From Ilyonectria destructans (Eukaryota; Ascomycota; Sordariomycetes; Hypocreales; Nectriaceae): a stretch of 64,000 nucleotides of DNA. Positions 41,983 through 52,132 of the stretch are shown here, piece after piece (the first letter of the stretch is position 1; every line of letters starts with the position of its first letter). The position numbers and the translations under genes were made by a program. The notes under the pieces are model-generated. The model ran no database searches. It worked only from the letters and a program-made list of their open reading frames with translations, and was not told where the DNA came from. The stretch spans positions 620,001-684,000 of the forward strand of contig JAHEWK010000021.1 in assembly GCA_020740775.1 (NCBI GenBank), in the 5' to 3' direction.

Positions 41983-43178
41983 TTAGTTCGAGACCTGCAG
42001 TACGACTCGTCCCGCCACCTGGCCCGCCTCCAATTTATCAAGCCAAGAATCCAGCTCTTCGAGTATTCCCTCAGAGACGATCGGCTAGTCTCGTTAACAA
42101 CGCCCTTTCCCGGAGTGAGGATGTATTCTACTTACGCGGACCAGCCCACGGGCAGAAAGATCGAACGCTTCTTCCACCTCTTTCAGGTTTGCAGCGAGAC
42201 TGCCGACAATCCTGAGCTGCATCATGGTCAACAGTGCAGGTGGCGCGCCGGCCAAAACGGATGGATCCGTAGCAACTCCAACGACTACTACTGTGCCCCT
42301 CGGCCGCAAGAAGCTTGGCGCCGTAGCGAAGGCTTCCTTCGAAGCAGCGATCACAAGGACACCGTGAGCACCGTACTTTGTAAGTCTTCGAACTTCTGTC
42401 GTAACGTCCTGCGAAGTTTTAAAGTCAATAAAAGCCTCGGCGCCGAGTTTCGCACAGAGCTCGCGCTTCTGTTCTCCTGTGTCGATTGCGATCACCCGCA
42501 TTCCCATAGCGTGAGCATATTGGACTGCCAAGTGTCCCAAACCTCCACCAGCTCCAGGAATGACAATCCATTGCCCGGGGTTTACTTCAGATCTATATGT
42601 TGTAGCGTAAGCTTCCGATGCCGAAGATGAGGGGTTGCAAATTCTTTCTACTTTTTGCAGGCTGCATAAGCTGTGACACCCGCACAGAGGATCGGTGCCG
42701 CTTCTTGGTCAGTTACACCATCTGGGATCTTGGTGGAATATTGACCATCTGCAAGACAATACTCCTGGAAAGTACCTGGCCACGAGAACCCGCTGTTGTT
42801 TTGGCTCTGACAGTGGATATCATCGCCCTCCTGGCAAAACTCGCACTCGCCGCATACGCCGGCGATCCACTTGATGCCTGCTCGGTCTCCAATATCCCAA
42901 CGTTCCTGCACATCTTCACCGACCGCCACAACAATACCTACCCCTTCGTGGCCCGCAATGCCTTTTGACTCAGGCTTCATGGTGAAGCCAAGGTCTTTCC
43001 CGTCGTCGCGCAACAAAGACTTGTCTGTTCCACAGACTCCGCTCCAGGTGATTTTGACGAGAATTTGATTTGGTCCCGGCTGAGGCACATCGATGAGTTC
43101 CATGGTCGTAAATTTGGTAGGGTCATCTATTGCCCGGACTGCGGCGCGTTGTTGCTGAGGAATCTCGTAGACGGACAT
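41983..43178 (-). CDS. Zinc-dependent alcohol dehydrogenase
   Basis: Exons 43178..42652, 42592..42136 and 42084..41983 join in frame to 361 aa. The start at 43178 (MSVYEIPQQQRAAV) fits the family; an upstream in-frame ATG at 43241 adds 21 residues. Catalytic zinc: CGTDKSLL and GHEGVGIVV. Structural zinc lobe: CGECEFCQEGDDIHC. Cofactor motif: PGAGGGLGHLAVQYA, then VIAIDTGEQKRELC. The C-terminus GRVVLQVSN is encoded by the short last exon. It belongs to the fungal ADH1/alcB-like group that interconverts ethanol-type alcohols and aldehydes with NAD. It is divergent from an aldehyde dehydrogenase over a 764-bp promoter, the classic alcohol-to-acid pairing. All joins keep frame, so this gene seems intact while its neighbours decay. 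Confidence 0.9.
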
Positions 43179-43942
43179 ATTGAAGTCAAAGAGCTTAGAA
43201 AATCTTTTGGCAGGATGGTTCCAATGTTTTGTGTTGTTCAACCACGAGTATGACTCATCCGGACGTCCAACAGATGATTTAATTTATAGATGCATTGCAA
43301 AGTAACTATCGTTACATAATATCATCCCTCCCGGGCACGCTCGGGGCCGGATCTGTCCGCCGTGCATCCAAACGCCGGAAACCTGAAGTCGCTGCCGCGG
43401 GTCACGGTAGCACCGTCCCAGTTCCGAGGAACTTTCTTCCCCGCGTTTAATCTGCTTTTGTATAAGCTTATTTTCTTGGCGCTAAAAAGGCCAAGGTCGA
43501 AGTGCACTCCACCGCAAGTAAGCATGATCACGTACACTACGGGATTATAGAAACTCGGGAATTCCAGAAAATAGCCTCCCCTTGCCAATCCAAAACTCTA
43601 TCTAGCTGCACTACGCAAGGTTAATTCTATCTCGGTCCTCCACCGGTAAATAAATTTGCTTAGCCTTCGGCGTTTCGCTGTTTCCATTACACCGTCTCCC
43701 CGAGCCGAGCGGCAACAAAAGAAATTCCGCCTCGGTCAAGTGACTGCGCCGAGATCTGGATGTCGACTGATTACGATAGCAAAATTAAGTGACAACTGTC
43801 GCCTTTTGGATCTGATCTCTAGGTTATAAATATCAGCAAGCATTGCCCAACCCCCCAAAAAGTCTGCATCTGCACACACCCTGAAAGTCCATTTGCGTAC
43901 CTACAGTCCTGTTCTCCCTTGAATTTATTTTTACTTGCAACA
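43179..43942. promoter_or_regulatory. Divergent promoter between alcohol and aldehyde dehydrogenase genes
   Basis: A TATA box (TATAAATATC at about 43825) lies 118 bp upstream of the aldehyde dehydrogenase ATG. The region is otherwise unannotated; no cluster palindrome of the CCAATTTGG type is seen here. Confidence 0.45.
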
Positions 43943-45884
43943 ATGAGTGCGCCTAATTCGGACGCGAAGCTTGACTTCACAGAGTTTTACAATGTGGTCA
44001 ACGGGAAGCTCGAACGCACGGAGGAAACTAGGCACAGTCTTAATCCCTCTACGCTAGAGGAGAATCCCCCAGCGCCGGTCTCGACCCAGAAAGATGTTGA
44101 TAGGGCTGTGCAGGCTGCTAAGGTCGCTGCTGAATCTTGGGCTGTTGTTCCCTACAAGGAACGGCAGAAGGCTGTAGCTCGTTTCGCAGATGGCCTCGAA
44201 ACTTTGAAAAGCAGCTTTGCGGTTATGTTGACAAGCGAACAAGGAAAACCTGTGGGCCGAGATTCCTATTTTCAAGCTTGAGATGCTAACAACTCATAGT
44301 TGCAAGTGGCGCATCGTGAACTAGATGTGTCCATCCAGTTCCTCAGAGGGTATTCGGAGCTACCTGAGTTTGATGGGGTCGTCGAGAATAAGCCCGGTCG
44401 CCGCATCATCACTAGATACACCCCTCTTGGTCAGTTACCTAATAGAAATATTCAGTCCTTACATTCAGCGCTAATGAACAGAAAGGCGTCGCCGTTGGCA
44501 TAGTACCTTGGAACTGTACGTAAACTCGCATTCGTGTGCACTGTCTCGGGAGTTAAACATGGTACATGAGGCTAACGGTCCCCAGTCCCGGTTCAACTAG
44601 GTAATTTGACGTGATTGCTCAAGGTGAACTACATTAACCCGCTATTAGCGATTGCGAAACTTGGCCCGGCCCTCATTGCAGGAAACGCCTTTATTCTCAA
44701 GCCCTCGTATGGTAACCGATCAGGTTAGTTAAGGTAGAGAGGTTAACTGTCAACGCAGGCCATTTACGCCTTATTGCAACCTAAAACTCGCGGAATTGGG
44801 TCTCAAATACTTTCCTCCAGGTGTCTTTCAGGCATTGAGTGGAAATGATGATCTTGGTCCCTGGCTGACGGCACATCCTGGTATTGACAAGGTGAGCTTT
44901 ACGGGATCTACAGCAACTGGCAAACGAATCATGCAAAGTTGTGCGGCAACCCTCAAGCGTGTGACTCTCGAACTGTAAGTCAATATTACTTTCCAGTCAC
45001 GAGATACAATAGGATTGACATGCACAGCGGCGGCAATGATCCTGCTATTGTCTGCAGCGATGTTGATGTCAGGGCGATTGCTCCTAAGGTTGGCGATCCC
45101 CCAAAACAATAACGTCTAAGGAAAGCACTAATAGTAGGGGGTTTTACCAGCTTGCCCTTTCAGCATTATTGAACTCAGGCCAGGTAAGTTTCCCAGGCAT
45201 TAAGATAGCGAGCATGCTCATAAAGGAATGAGTAGATCTGCATCGCAATCAAGAGAATCTACATTCATGAGTCGATCTACGATAAGCTGTTGAAGGAACT
45301 GGTAGCAGAGGTAAACAAGCTACGTGTAGCTGATGGCATGGAGAATGGTGCCATGCTGGGCCCAGTTCAGAACCAGCTTCAGTTCGAGAGAGTGAAGGAT
45401 CTGCTTGCAGATATTGAGTTACACAAACTCAATCTTGCTACTGGTTCAACTGGTGCAACAGTGGGCAAGGGATATTTTATTACCCCTACTGTTGTGGACA
45501 ACCCTCCGGATGATTCTAGAATTGTGGTCGAAGAGCCATTCGGTATGTTTTTCTGATCTTCCGTCCGAAGATGCCAGAGCTAACATTATATACTTAGGCC
45601 CTGTTTTCCCAGTGCTGAAATGGAAGGATGAGGAGGAAGTTTTGCGACGCGCTAATGACAGCCCCATGGGCCTAGGTGCTTCTGTTTGGACCCGAGACAT
45701 TAGGCAAGGGGAGAGAATGGCCAAGAAGCTCAAAGCTGGGACAGTTTGGATCAACACCCATCTCGAACTGCAACCAAATATCCCCTTCGGAGGTCATAAG
45801 CAAAGTGGTGTTGGTGTGGAGCACGGAGTGGAGGGTATCATGTCGTATTGCAACACCCAGGCCGTGTATGTTACAGAGGCTTAA
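43943..45884 (+). pseudogene. Aldehyde dehydrogenase, complete except for one missing splice acceptor
   Basis: Nine exons can be traced: 43943..44251, 44300..44429, 44486..44515, about 44637..44706, 44759..44974, 45028..45088, 45151..45183, 45236..45542 and 45598..45884. Motifs: VPWN cofactor loop, [30 protein letters not shown], the nucleophile Cys in NSGQICIA, EEPFGPV and PFGGHKQSGVG. The pattern is that of fungal NAD(P)-dependent aldehyde dehydrogenases of about 470 aa. All introns are canonical except the third. Exon 4 must begin at 44637 to give NYPLLAIAKLGP, yet the preceding bases are TTA, not AG, and the nearby AGs (44586, 44601, 44624) lead to stops. Either the acceptor has mutated or splicing is unusual. 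I call it a likely recent pseudogene. Confidence 0.68.
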
Positions 45885-46728
45885 GTACTGAGCGTGGATG
45901 ACAACTTGTACAAAGTCTAGGACCTTATCTCAACTCTATCTTACCACTGCAGCCGAATCATACTGTAAATCTAGATGAGCTATTACCCGGTGGGTTGACT
46001 AAGCCCGGCCAAGGACCCCACCTCTCCTGCTGGAGAGGTGGTATCACAACCTGTATCTGCGTCACTTGCGTATCTGCTTCCTGTAATTTTAAACTATTAC
46101 AACTTTATCAATTTAAGCTCCTGAGTGGTGGGCGGGGACAAGAGACACTAGAAACACACAACCCACCCAAAAAAGCAGCTTGTGTGATGATTGAAGGAGT
46201 GATGTGTCTGCTATAGCAGATAGGGGTCGGGACCAAAGGCGGGAAAGACAGATCGAATGAATAGGTCCAAAGGCTGCTGGGTCCAATACCATTTGATTAA
46301 ACGGTTCACTAAAAGAAACTGAAGAAATGGGCTTAAAAAGACTGTAAATTGGACTGAAGACTGATCATGACTGAGAGTGTAGCCAGACAGCTATCCTAAT
46401 GATGATCTTGCAAGAGGGATGCTTCCTGCCTTCTTCTATCTACACATCCAAAGCTCTTTTATGGTCCCAATGGGTCAGGCCACTAGTCCCTATGCGGTGC
46501 AGCCTTTCCTGTTGAAGGAAGCTGCAGCAGTCTTAGCCCTAGCTGCGGCAAGGATCTGATCAAATGACCAACATCCCCAAAGACCGTAAATCCCCTACTC
46601 ACTCCTCTGATTTTAAATTAAATATATATTATCTTATTAATCTTATTTTATTATATCCTAAGATTTAGAAAAGTTCTATTAGTATACAGCCTATACAGTC
46701 TATATCTATCTTTCTAGTAACTATATTA
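45885..46728. other. Intergenic with a perfect hairpin and an AT-rich tract
   Basis: CCACCTCTCC-TGCT-GGAGAGGTGG at about 46019-46042 is a perfect 10-bp stem with a 4-nt loop. From 46600 to 46730 the sequence is strongly AT-rich, as expected for repeat-induced mutation or insertion-prone sequence. Short open frames here show no recognisable content. Confidence 0.4.
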
Positions 46729-46730
46729 TA

Positions 46731-48540
46731 TAACGTATATGATAAGCGAGTGCCACAGACAAGCGAATGCCACACCCACCATGCTTAGACATACTGTCAT
46801 ATTTAACCACAGTTTTCTCCACTGCCAACAATGCGCCAGAAAAGCGATGAAAGCCAGGTAATCTTGGCTCTCCAAGCTATAGAGAAAGACTCTAAACTGA
46901 GTATCCGAGGCGCTGCAAAGATCTACTCAGTCGACTATAGCACCCTCGCCCGCCGGCGACGTGGCCAACCTTCTCGACGCGACAGCATGCCCAATTCGCG
47001 AAAGCTTACAGAATTAGAGGAATCAACAATTGTTGAGTATATCCTCGACCTAGATTAGCGATCATTCCCTCCCCGGCTTTGCGGTGTGGAAGATATGGCC
47101 AATCGACTGCTCGCCGACCGCGACGCGCCTCTGGTCTGCAAGCGCTGGGCCTCAAACTTCATCAAGCGACAACCAGAGCTCAAGACGCGTTTTACGCATA
47201 GATATGACTATCAGAGAGCTCAATACGAAGATCCGAATATCATTTGGGGCTGGTTTCAGCTTGTGCGGAAGACAATCGCGAAATACGGTATCGCGGAGTC
47301 AGATATCTACAATTTTGATGAGACTGGGTTTATGATGGGCATTATCTCAACTGGAATGGTCGTTACGAGCGCCGAACGACGTGGAAGACCGAGAATGGCC
47401 CAGCCAGGAAACAGGGAATGGGTTACTGTGATTCAGGGCGTTAATTCCCAAGGGTGGGCGATCCCACCGTTTATCATTGTTGCAGGTCAATATCACCTTG
47501 CAGCCTGGTATGATGAAAGAACTCTACCACAAGACTGGGTCATCGCAACCTCGGATAACGGCTGGACAACAAATGAGAGAGGCCTAGAATGGATCCGGCA
47601 TTTCGATAAGCATTCAAAGACGCGTTCTTCCGGCTCATATCGCCTCCTTGTCCTAGATGGGCACGAGAGCCACCATTCGACCGACTTCGAACTATTCTGC
47701 AAGGATAACAAAATCATTACTCTCTGCATGCCACCACACTCATCTCATATCCTCCAGCCACTCGATGTTGGCTGCTTTGGGCCGCTCAAGCAGGCCTACG
47801 GTCGACAAATTGAGAATATGATGAAGACTCGAATCACCCACATTACTAAGGTTGATTTCTTTCCTGCATTTCAAGCGGCATTTCAAAGCGCAATGTCGGG
47901 AAAAATCATCCAGGGAGGTTTTCGAGGCACAGGACTTGTTCCATATGATCCAGAAAGTGTGCTTTCTCGCTTGGATGTCAAGTTACGGACTCCATCACCT
48001 ATGGAGGGCGAAGTTGAGCTACCTCGCCACTGGGTTCCGAAGACCCCAAACAACCCAATTGAAGCTACTTCGCAAACTGATTTTATTAAAACTCGAATCA
48101 GCTGTCATCAAGGAAGCTCTCCGACATCGATTTTAGCCGCCATGGACCAATTTGCGAAGGGGGCGCGAGGAATAATGCACCAGATGGCATTATTGAAGGC
48201 GGAGGTCAACGAGCTTCGGGAGGCAAATGCGACACTTAGCCGGCGGCGCAGGGCAAAAAAAAACACATCTCCGGCTTTCAGGAAGCATGACAGTAGCTGA
48301 GGGGCAGGAGCTACAATATCGGAGGGAAATCGCTGATCAGATACAGCAGGAAACGCAGCAAAGTAGTGGTCAGAAAAGGCGGATGGAGACGAGGGAACGG
48401 CGATGTGGAAGGTGCAGGCAACCCGGGCATAATGCGCGCACTTGTGAAATTGATGTAGATACGTCTGAAAACGAGGATAGAGATTGATTTCAATTGATTC
48501 TAGGCGTTATGGTTGTTTTATTTAAATCTTTGTTGGTCAA
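46731..48540 (+). mobile_element. Fot1-like element A (left end intact, right end missing)
   Basis: The left terminus TAACGTATATGATAAGCGAG, followed by a second AGACAAGCGAATGCCAC block, is preceded by TA. It precedes a pogo/Fot1 transposase on the same strand. No inverted copy of this terminus is found before element B begins at 48545, so the right end has been lost. Confidence 0.72.
46831..48487 (+). pseudogene. Fot1/pogo transposase A with C-terminal zinc knuckle, two lesions
   Basis: The gene reads about 550 codons. Psq helix-turn-helix: DSKLSIRGAAKIYSVDYSTL. CENP-B-type DNA-binding: MANRLLADRDAPLVCKRWAS. DDE core: DIYNFDETGFMMG (first Asp), RLLVLDGHESHHSTDFE (second) and PHSSHILQPLDVGCFGPLK (third). 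Lesions: TAG at 47056-47058 after YILDLD, and a one-base excess in the A9 run at about 48255, after which the frame must shift to continue MTVAEGQELQ to a zinc knuckle CGRCRQPGHNARTC and an acidic end. Element B shares the whole layout without the frameshift, which fixes the interpretation. Confidence 0.88.
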
Positions 48541-48544
48541 GGTA

Positions 48545-50391
48545 TAACGTGCATGATAAGCATGCCGGTCAAACAAGCTTGCCGGTCAAAAATTATCACC
48601 CTCAATCTAGGAATTAAAATAAATACACAACAAAGCATCTAATCAATTAGAACTAATCGCTATACTCTTCTCCAGACATCGCAATAACTACCTGACATGT
48701 TCTTGCGTTATGACCAGTCTTGCCGCATGTTCCACAACGCCTTTCCTTCGGTCGCGCCGACCCTCCTTGACCACGATGTCTCGACGATTCGGCCACTAAC
48801 TGCGCATCAACATCCTTCTGATCAATTACATCCCTTCCTTCATCTACAGTCATCTTCCCTCCATTCCGTAGGCGGTTTTTTTTTGCTCTGCGCCGCTTGC
48901 TAAGAGTCTCATTTGCCTGTCGAAGGATCTGGTTCTCAGACTTCAATAATGCTATCTGATGCATTATTGCCTTCGTTCCCTTAGAAAATGACTTAAGCGC
49001 GTCAACAATAGATGCTGGAGAGCTACCCTGGTGCCTTTTGATTCGTCTTTCAAGGTATTCGGATTGAGAAGTGGCCTCGAGGACGGTCTTTGGCGTCTTG
49101 GGCACCCAAGGGTCGGGGAGGCTGGCCTCCTCCTCGACGGGTGTTGGAGTCCGTAGCTGCACATCAAGCTTTGATATGACACTTTCCGGGTCCAAAGGAA
49201 CAAGCCCGGCCCCTCGAAAACCTCCCTTGATATTACTTTCCGTCATAGCGGCTTGGTGGGCGGCGTAAAAAGCCGGAAAGAAGTCAGTCTTTGAAACGTG
49301 GGTAATCGAGCATCTGATCAACTGCTCAATTTCTCGACCGTACGCGTTTTTAAGCGGTCCAAAGCACCCTACATCAAGAGGTTGAAGTAGATGAGACGAA
49401 TGAGGCGGCATACAAAGCGTAATAATGTGGTTCGCTTCGCAATATTTCTCAAAGTCAACCGAGTGGTGACTTTCGTGCCCATCGAGGATCAGAAGACGAT
49501 AGCGACCAGTTGATCGGGCCTTTGTGTGCCGGTCAAAGTGCTTGAGCCACTCAAGACCTGTCTCATTGTCTGTCTAGCCATTTTGAGTCGTCGCAATAGC
49601 CCAATCGCCCGGGAGGTTGCTTTCTCGGTACCAGTTGGCGAGGTGATATTGGCCCGCAACCACGATGAACGGCTGGATCGCCCAGCCTTCCGCATTGATC
49701 GCCTGGATGACTGTAACCCACTCCCGATTTCCAGGCTGGACTGATTTCGGGTTTCCATGCCTTTCTGCACCTGTGACAACCATGCCGCTTGCGATCAGGC
49801 CCATCATAAAGCCGGTCTCGTCAAAGTTGTAGATATCAGCGAGGGTGATACCATATTTCGCGATTGTGTTCTCCACGAGCCTGAACCAATCGCGAATAAT
49901 GGTTGGATCTTCGCATTTGGCTCTCTGGTAGTCGTATTTACGAAAAAAACGCGTCTTGAGCGCTGGTTGTCGCCTGACGAAGTTTGAAGCCCAGCGCTTG
50001 CCGACAGGCGACGCGTCGCGGTCGGCGAGCAGTCGGTTGGCCATTTCTTCAACACCACGCAGTCGCGGGGGAAATCCTCGCGAATCCAGGTCGAGAATGA
50101 ACTGAACAATGATCCGTTCCTCTAGATTGGATAGTTTACGTGATTTGGGGATCCAATCGCAACGAGCAGTGACGCCATTCTCTCGGTCAAAGAGAGTACT
50201 ATACTTGACTTGATAGATCTTTGCGGCGCGTTGGAGACTTAATTTTGGGTCATTTCGATAGGCTTGAAGCGCAAGAAGGATATTTGCCTCATTATTTGAT
50301 TGTGGCATCTTGAATGGTTGAGAATTGATTGATTAAGTAGAAAGATGAAAGGTTGAGGGATTTTTGACCGGCATGCTTATCATGCACGTTA
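48545..50391 (-). mobile_element. Fot1-like element B, 1,847 bp, complete with inverted repeats and TA duplication
   Basis: Left end TAACGTGCATGATAAGCATG, continuing CCGGTCAAA, is matched by its reverse complement at the right end. TA flanks both sides (48543-48544 and 50392-50393). Each arm contains the GATAAGCATGCCGGTCAAA block; the left arm has a second, diverged block (ACAAGCTTGCCGGTCAAA). Size is typical of Fot1-type elements. It lies immediately beyond the transposase of element A, in opposite orientation. Confidence 0.9.
48653..50308 (-). pseudogene. Fot1/pogo transposase B, single nonsense codon
   Basis: One minus-strand frame from 50308 to 48653 (551 sense codons) is interrupted only by TAG at 49574-49576, where the related copy A has Trp (NGW versus NG*). 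Psq motif: DPKLSLQRAAKIYQVKYSTL. DNA-binding: MANRLLADRDASPVGKRWAS. DDE: DIYNFDETGFMMG, RLLILDGHESHHSVDFE and PHSSHLLQPLDVGCFGPLK. A basic RRRAKK stretch with an A9 run in frame and the zinc knuckle CGTCGKTGHNARTC end the protein. A single G-to-A change would account for the lesion, so this copy died recently. Confidence 0.9.
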
Positions 50392-50393
50392 TA

Positions 50394-51052
50394 AGATATT
50401 CTTATAAATAAAAATGAAAGATAACTCTTTAATAAAAAATACTTAAAATCTTAGAAAAATAATCTATTATTACTCTATTATAACTAATATATAAGGAAAG
50501 TTTTATTGATTTCTACTAAAATTTGATAGTTTTTACAAGGGGGCTGAAAATAGGTAACGTGTATGATAAGCATGCCGGTCAAATAAGTATACCGGTCACT
50601 TATATTTTATACCTTAAATCGTAATTTTTAAAAATTTCTTAAAAATCAGAACTAAGCCTAAAATTGCTAAAACTTAGAATAACGTGTATGATAAGCATGC
50701 CGGTCAAATAAGTATACCGGTCACTTATATTTTATACCTTAAATCGTAATTTTTAAAAATTTCTTAAAAACCAGAACTAAGCCTAAAATTGCTAAAACTT
50801 AGAATATATGTTAATTATATAATACATTATATAAAAGCTTTTTATAAAATTTTGCTTATTTTTATTTATAAAGTTATTAAGAAAAAGCCTATTCGCACTG
50901 TGTATCTTCATATTTTTATATATAATAAGCTAATTAAAATTTTAAGAAAAATACTATACTATTTTCTTTTTTTTTAAATATCTAAAAATGATTTTTTTAT
51001 ATTTTTAATAGTTATATATCCCGTTTTTGGAAAATTGATATTGTTACTTTTA
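50394..51052. repeat. AT-rich block with a 125-bp tandem duplication carrying a Fot1-type terminus
   Basis: Units at 50555-50679 and 50680-50804 are almost identical. Each begins TAACGTGTATGATAAGCATG and continues CCGGTCAAATAAGTATACCGG. They match, inverted, the sequence at about 62441-62488. The surroundings are extremely AT-rich without coding content. Confidence 0.8.
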
Positions 51053-51459
51053 TGTCACGACCCAAGCCAGAAGGGTGGCAAAGCGTGTCACGACCCAAGC
51101 CAGAAGGGTGGCAAAACAACGAACGGTAAGGCTGATGAGTCAGCCTCACGGGCGAATCAGGGAAGGAGCGATGGAGCGACAGGAACGATGGGAGCGGGGG
51201 AGCATCGCTCCTATCGCTCCTCGCGCTCCATCGTTCCCAGCGAAACCTTAACCTTAAATGGTCGAACAGGTCGAACAAGAGCGTGTTCGACCACGATCGA
51301 CCAAGCAAACCAGAATAGTATATATAGCTTCACTCATTCCACTCCCCTATGTCTAGATAGCTCTCCAGCTTTCAATACAATTTGATTACTCAAGAATATT
51401 TCTTGACATTATCAGACGTGATACGCAACCCTACGCTCAGCACGCTACGCCCCGTCACA
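51053..51459 (+). mobile_element. Probable solo LTR, about 407 bp
   Basis: Begins TGTCACGACCCAAGCCAGAA and ends CGCCCCGTCACA, TG...CA ends typical of fungal Gypsy LTRs. The first 33 bp are duplicated in tandem at 51086. A TATA-like GTATATATAGC is at about 51318. Flanking 5-mers do not match, so no target duplication is claimed. Confidence 0.55.
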
Positions 51460-52132
51460 ACTGCCAACATAAACCAATCAGGTTACGGTTTACTACGTTG
51501 GGAACCTTGACCGTCACATTTTAGCTGTACAGGGGAAGGCGCACGTCCGCCGGGGGAAGTTGGAAGTTGGAAGCTGGGCGTGGTTGGCAAGTTGGCGGCT
51601 CCCTTGCGCTAAGTAGCCTTTCGGTACGAAGCTTGCAACAAGAGCCTGTTTTACTAGTGGGTTGTTGCAGGTGTTGAGAAGAGGGCACGGTTTTAAGTGG
51701 TCGGCTCTGGGTGGGTGGATGAAGAGACTTGGCCAATAGGGCGTGTGTGTGTGTTACCTTTGTTTTGCGTAGCCAATAAGACGTATGCAGCAGGCTTTGA
51801 GGAGAAGGCACCATTTTGAGTGGCACGATTTGAAGAGCTTAATGCGGAACTAAGAGACCTAGCCAATAGGGTGAGGGTGAATAATTGAGATAGTGGACCA
51901 AGGGACTGAGACTAGCAGAGATCAATCAGTTGCAATACCAAAGAGGGAAAATTGTCAATTTGAGTATAAGAAACTGCCATGCCAAGATGTGCTGGTGTTG
52001 AGACCATTGGACTTTTATCACTCGCACTGGTGTTGAAACCGCACGCTTATTTCCCCCACATATCAACCTATATGTTTTTCGAACCCAATAAAACAACCCA
52101 AAATACCACACACTATCACTATACTAGGCTAC

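Noticed and set aside
45995..46216. 73-aa frame downstream of the aldehyde dehydrogenase
   Set aside because: It spans the hairpin and has no homologue-like content.
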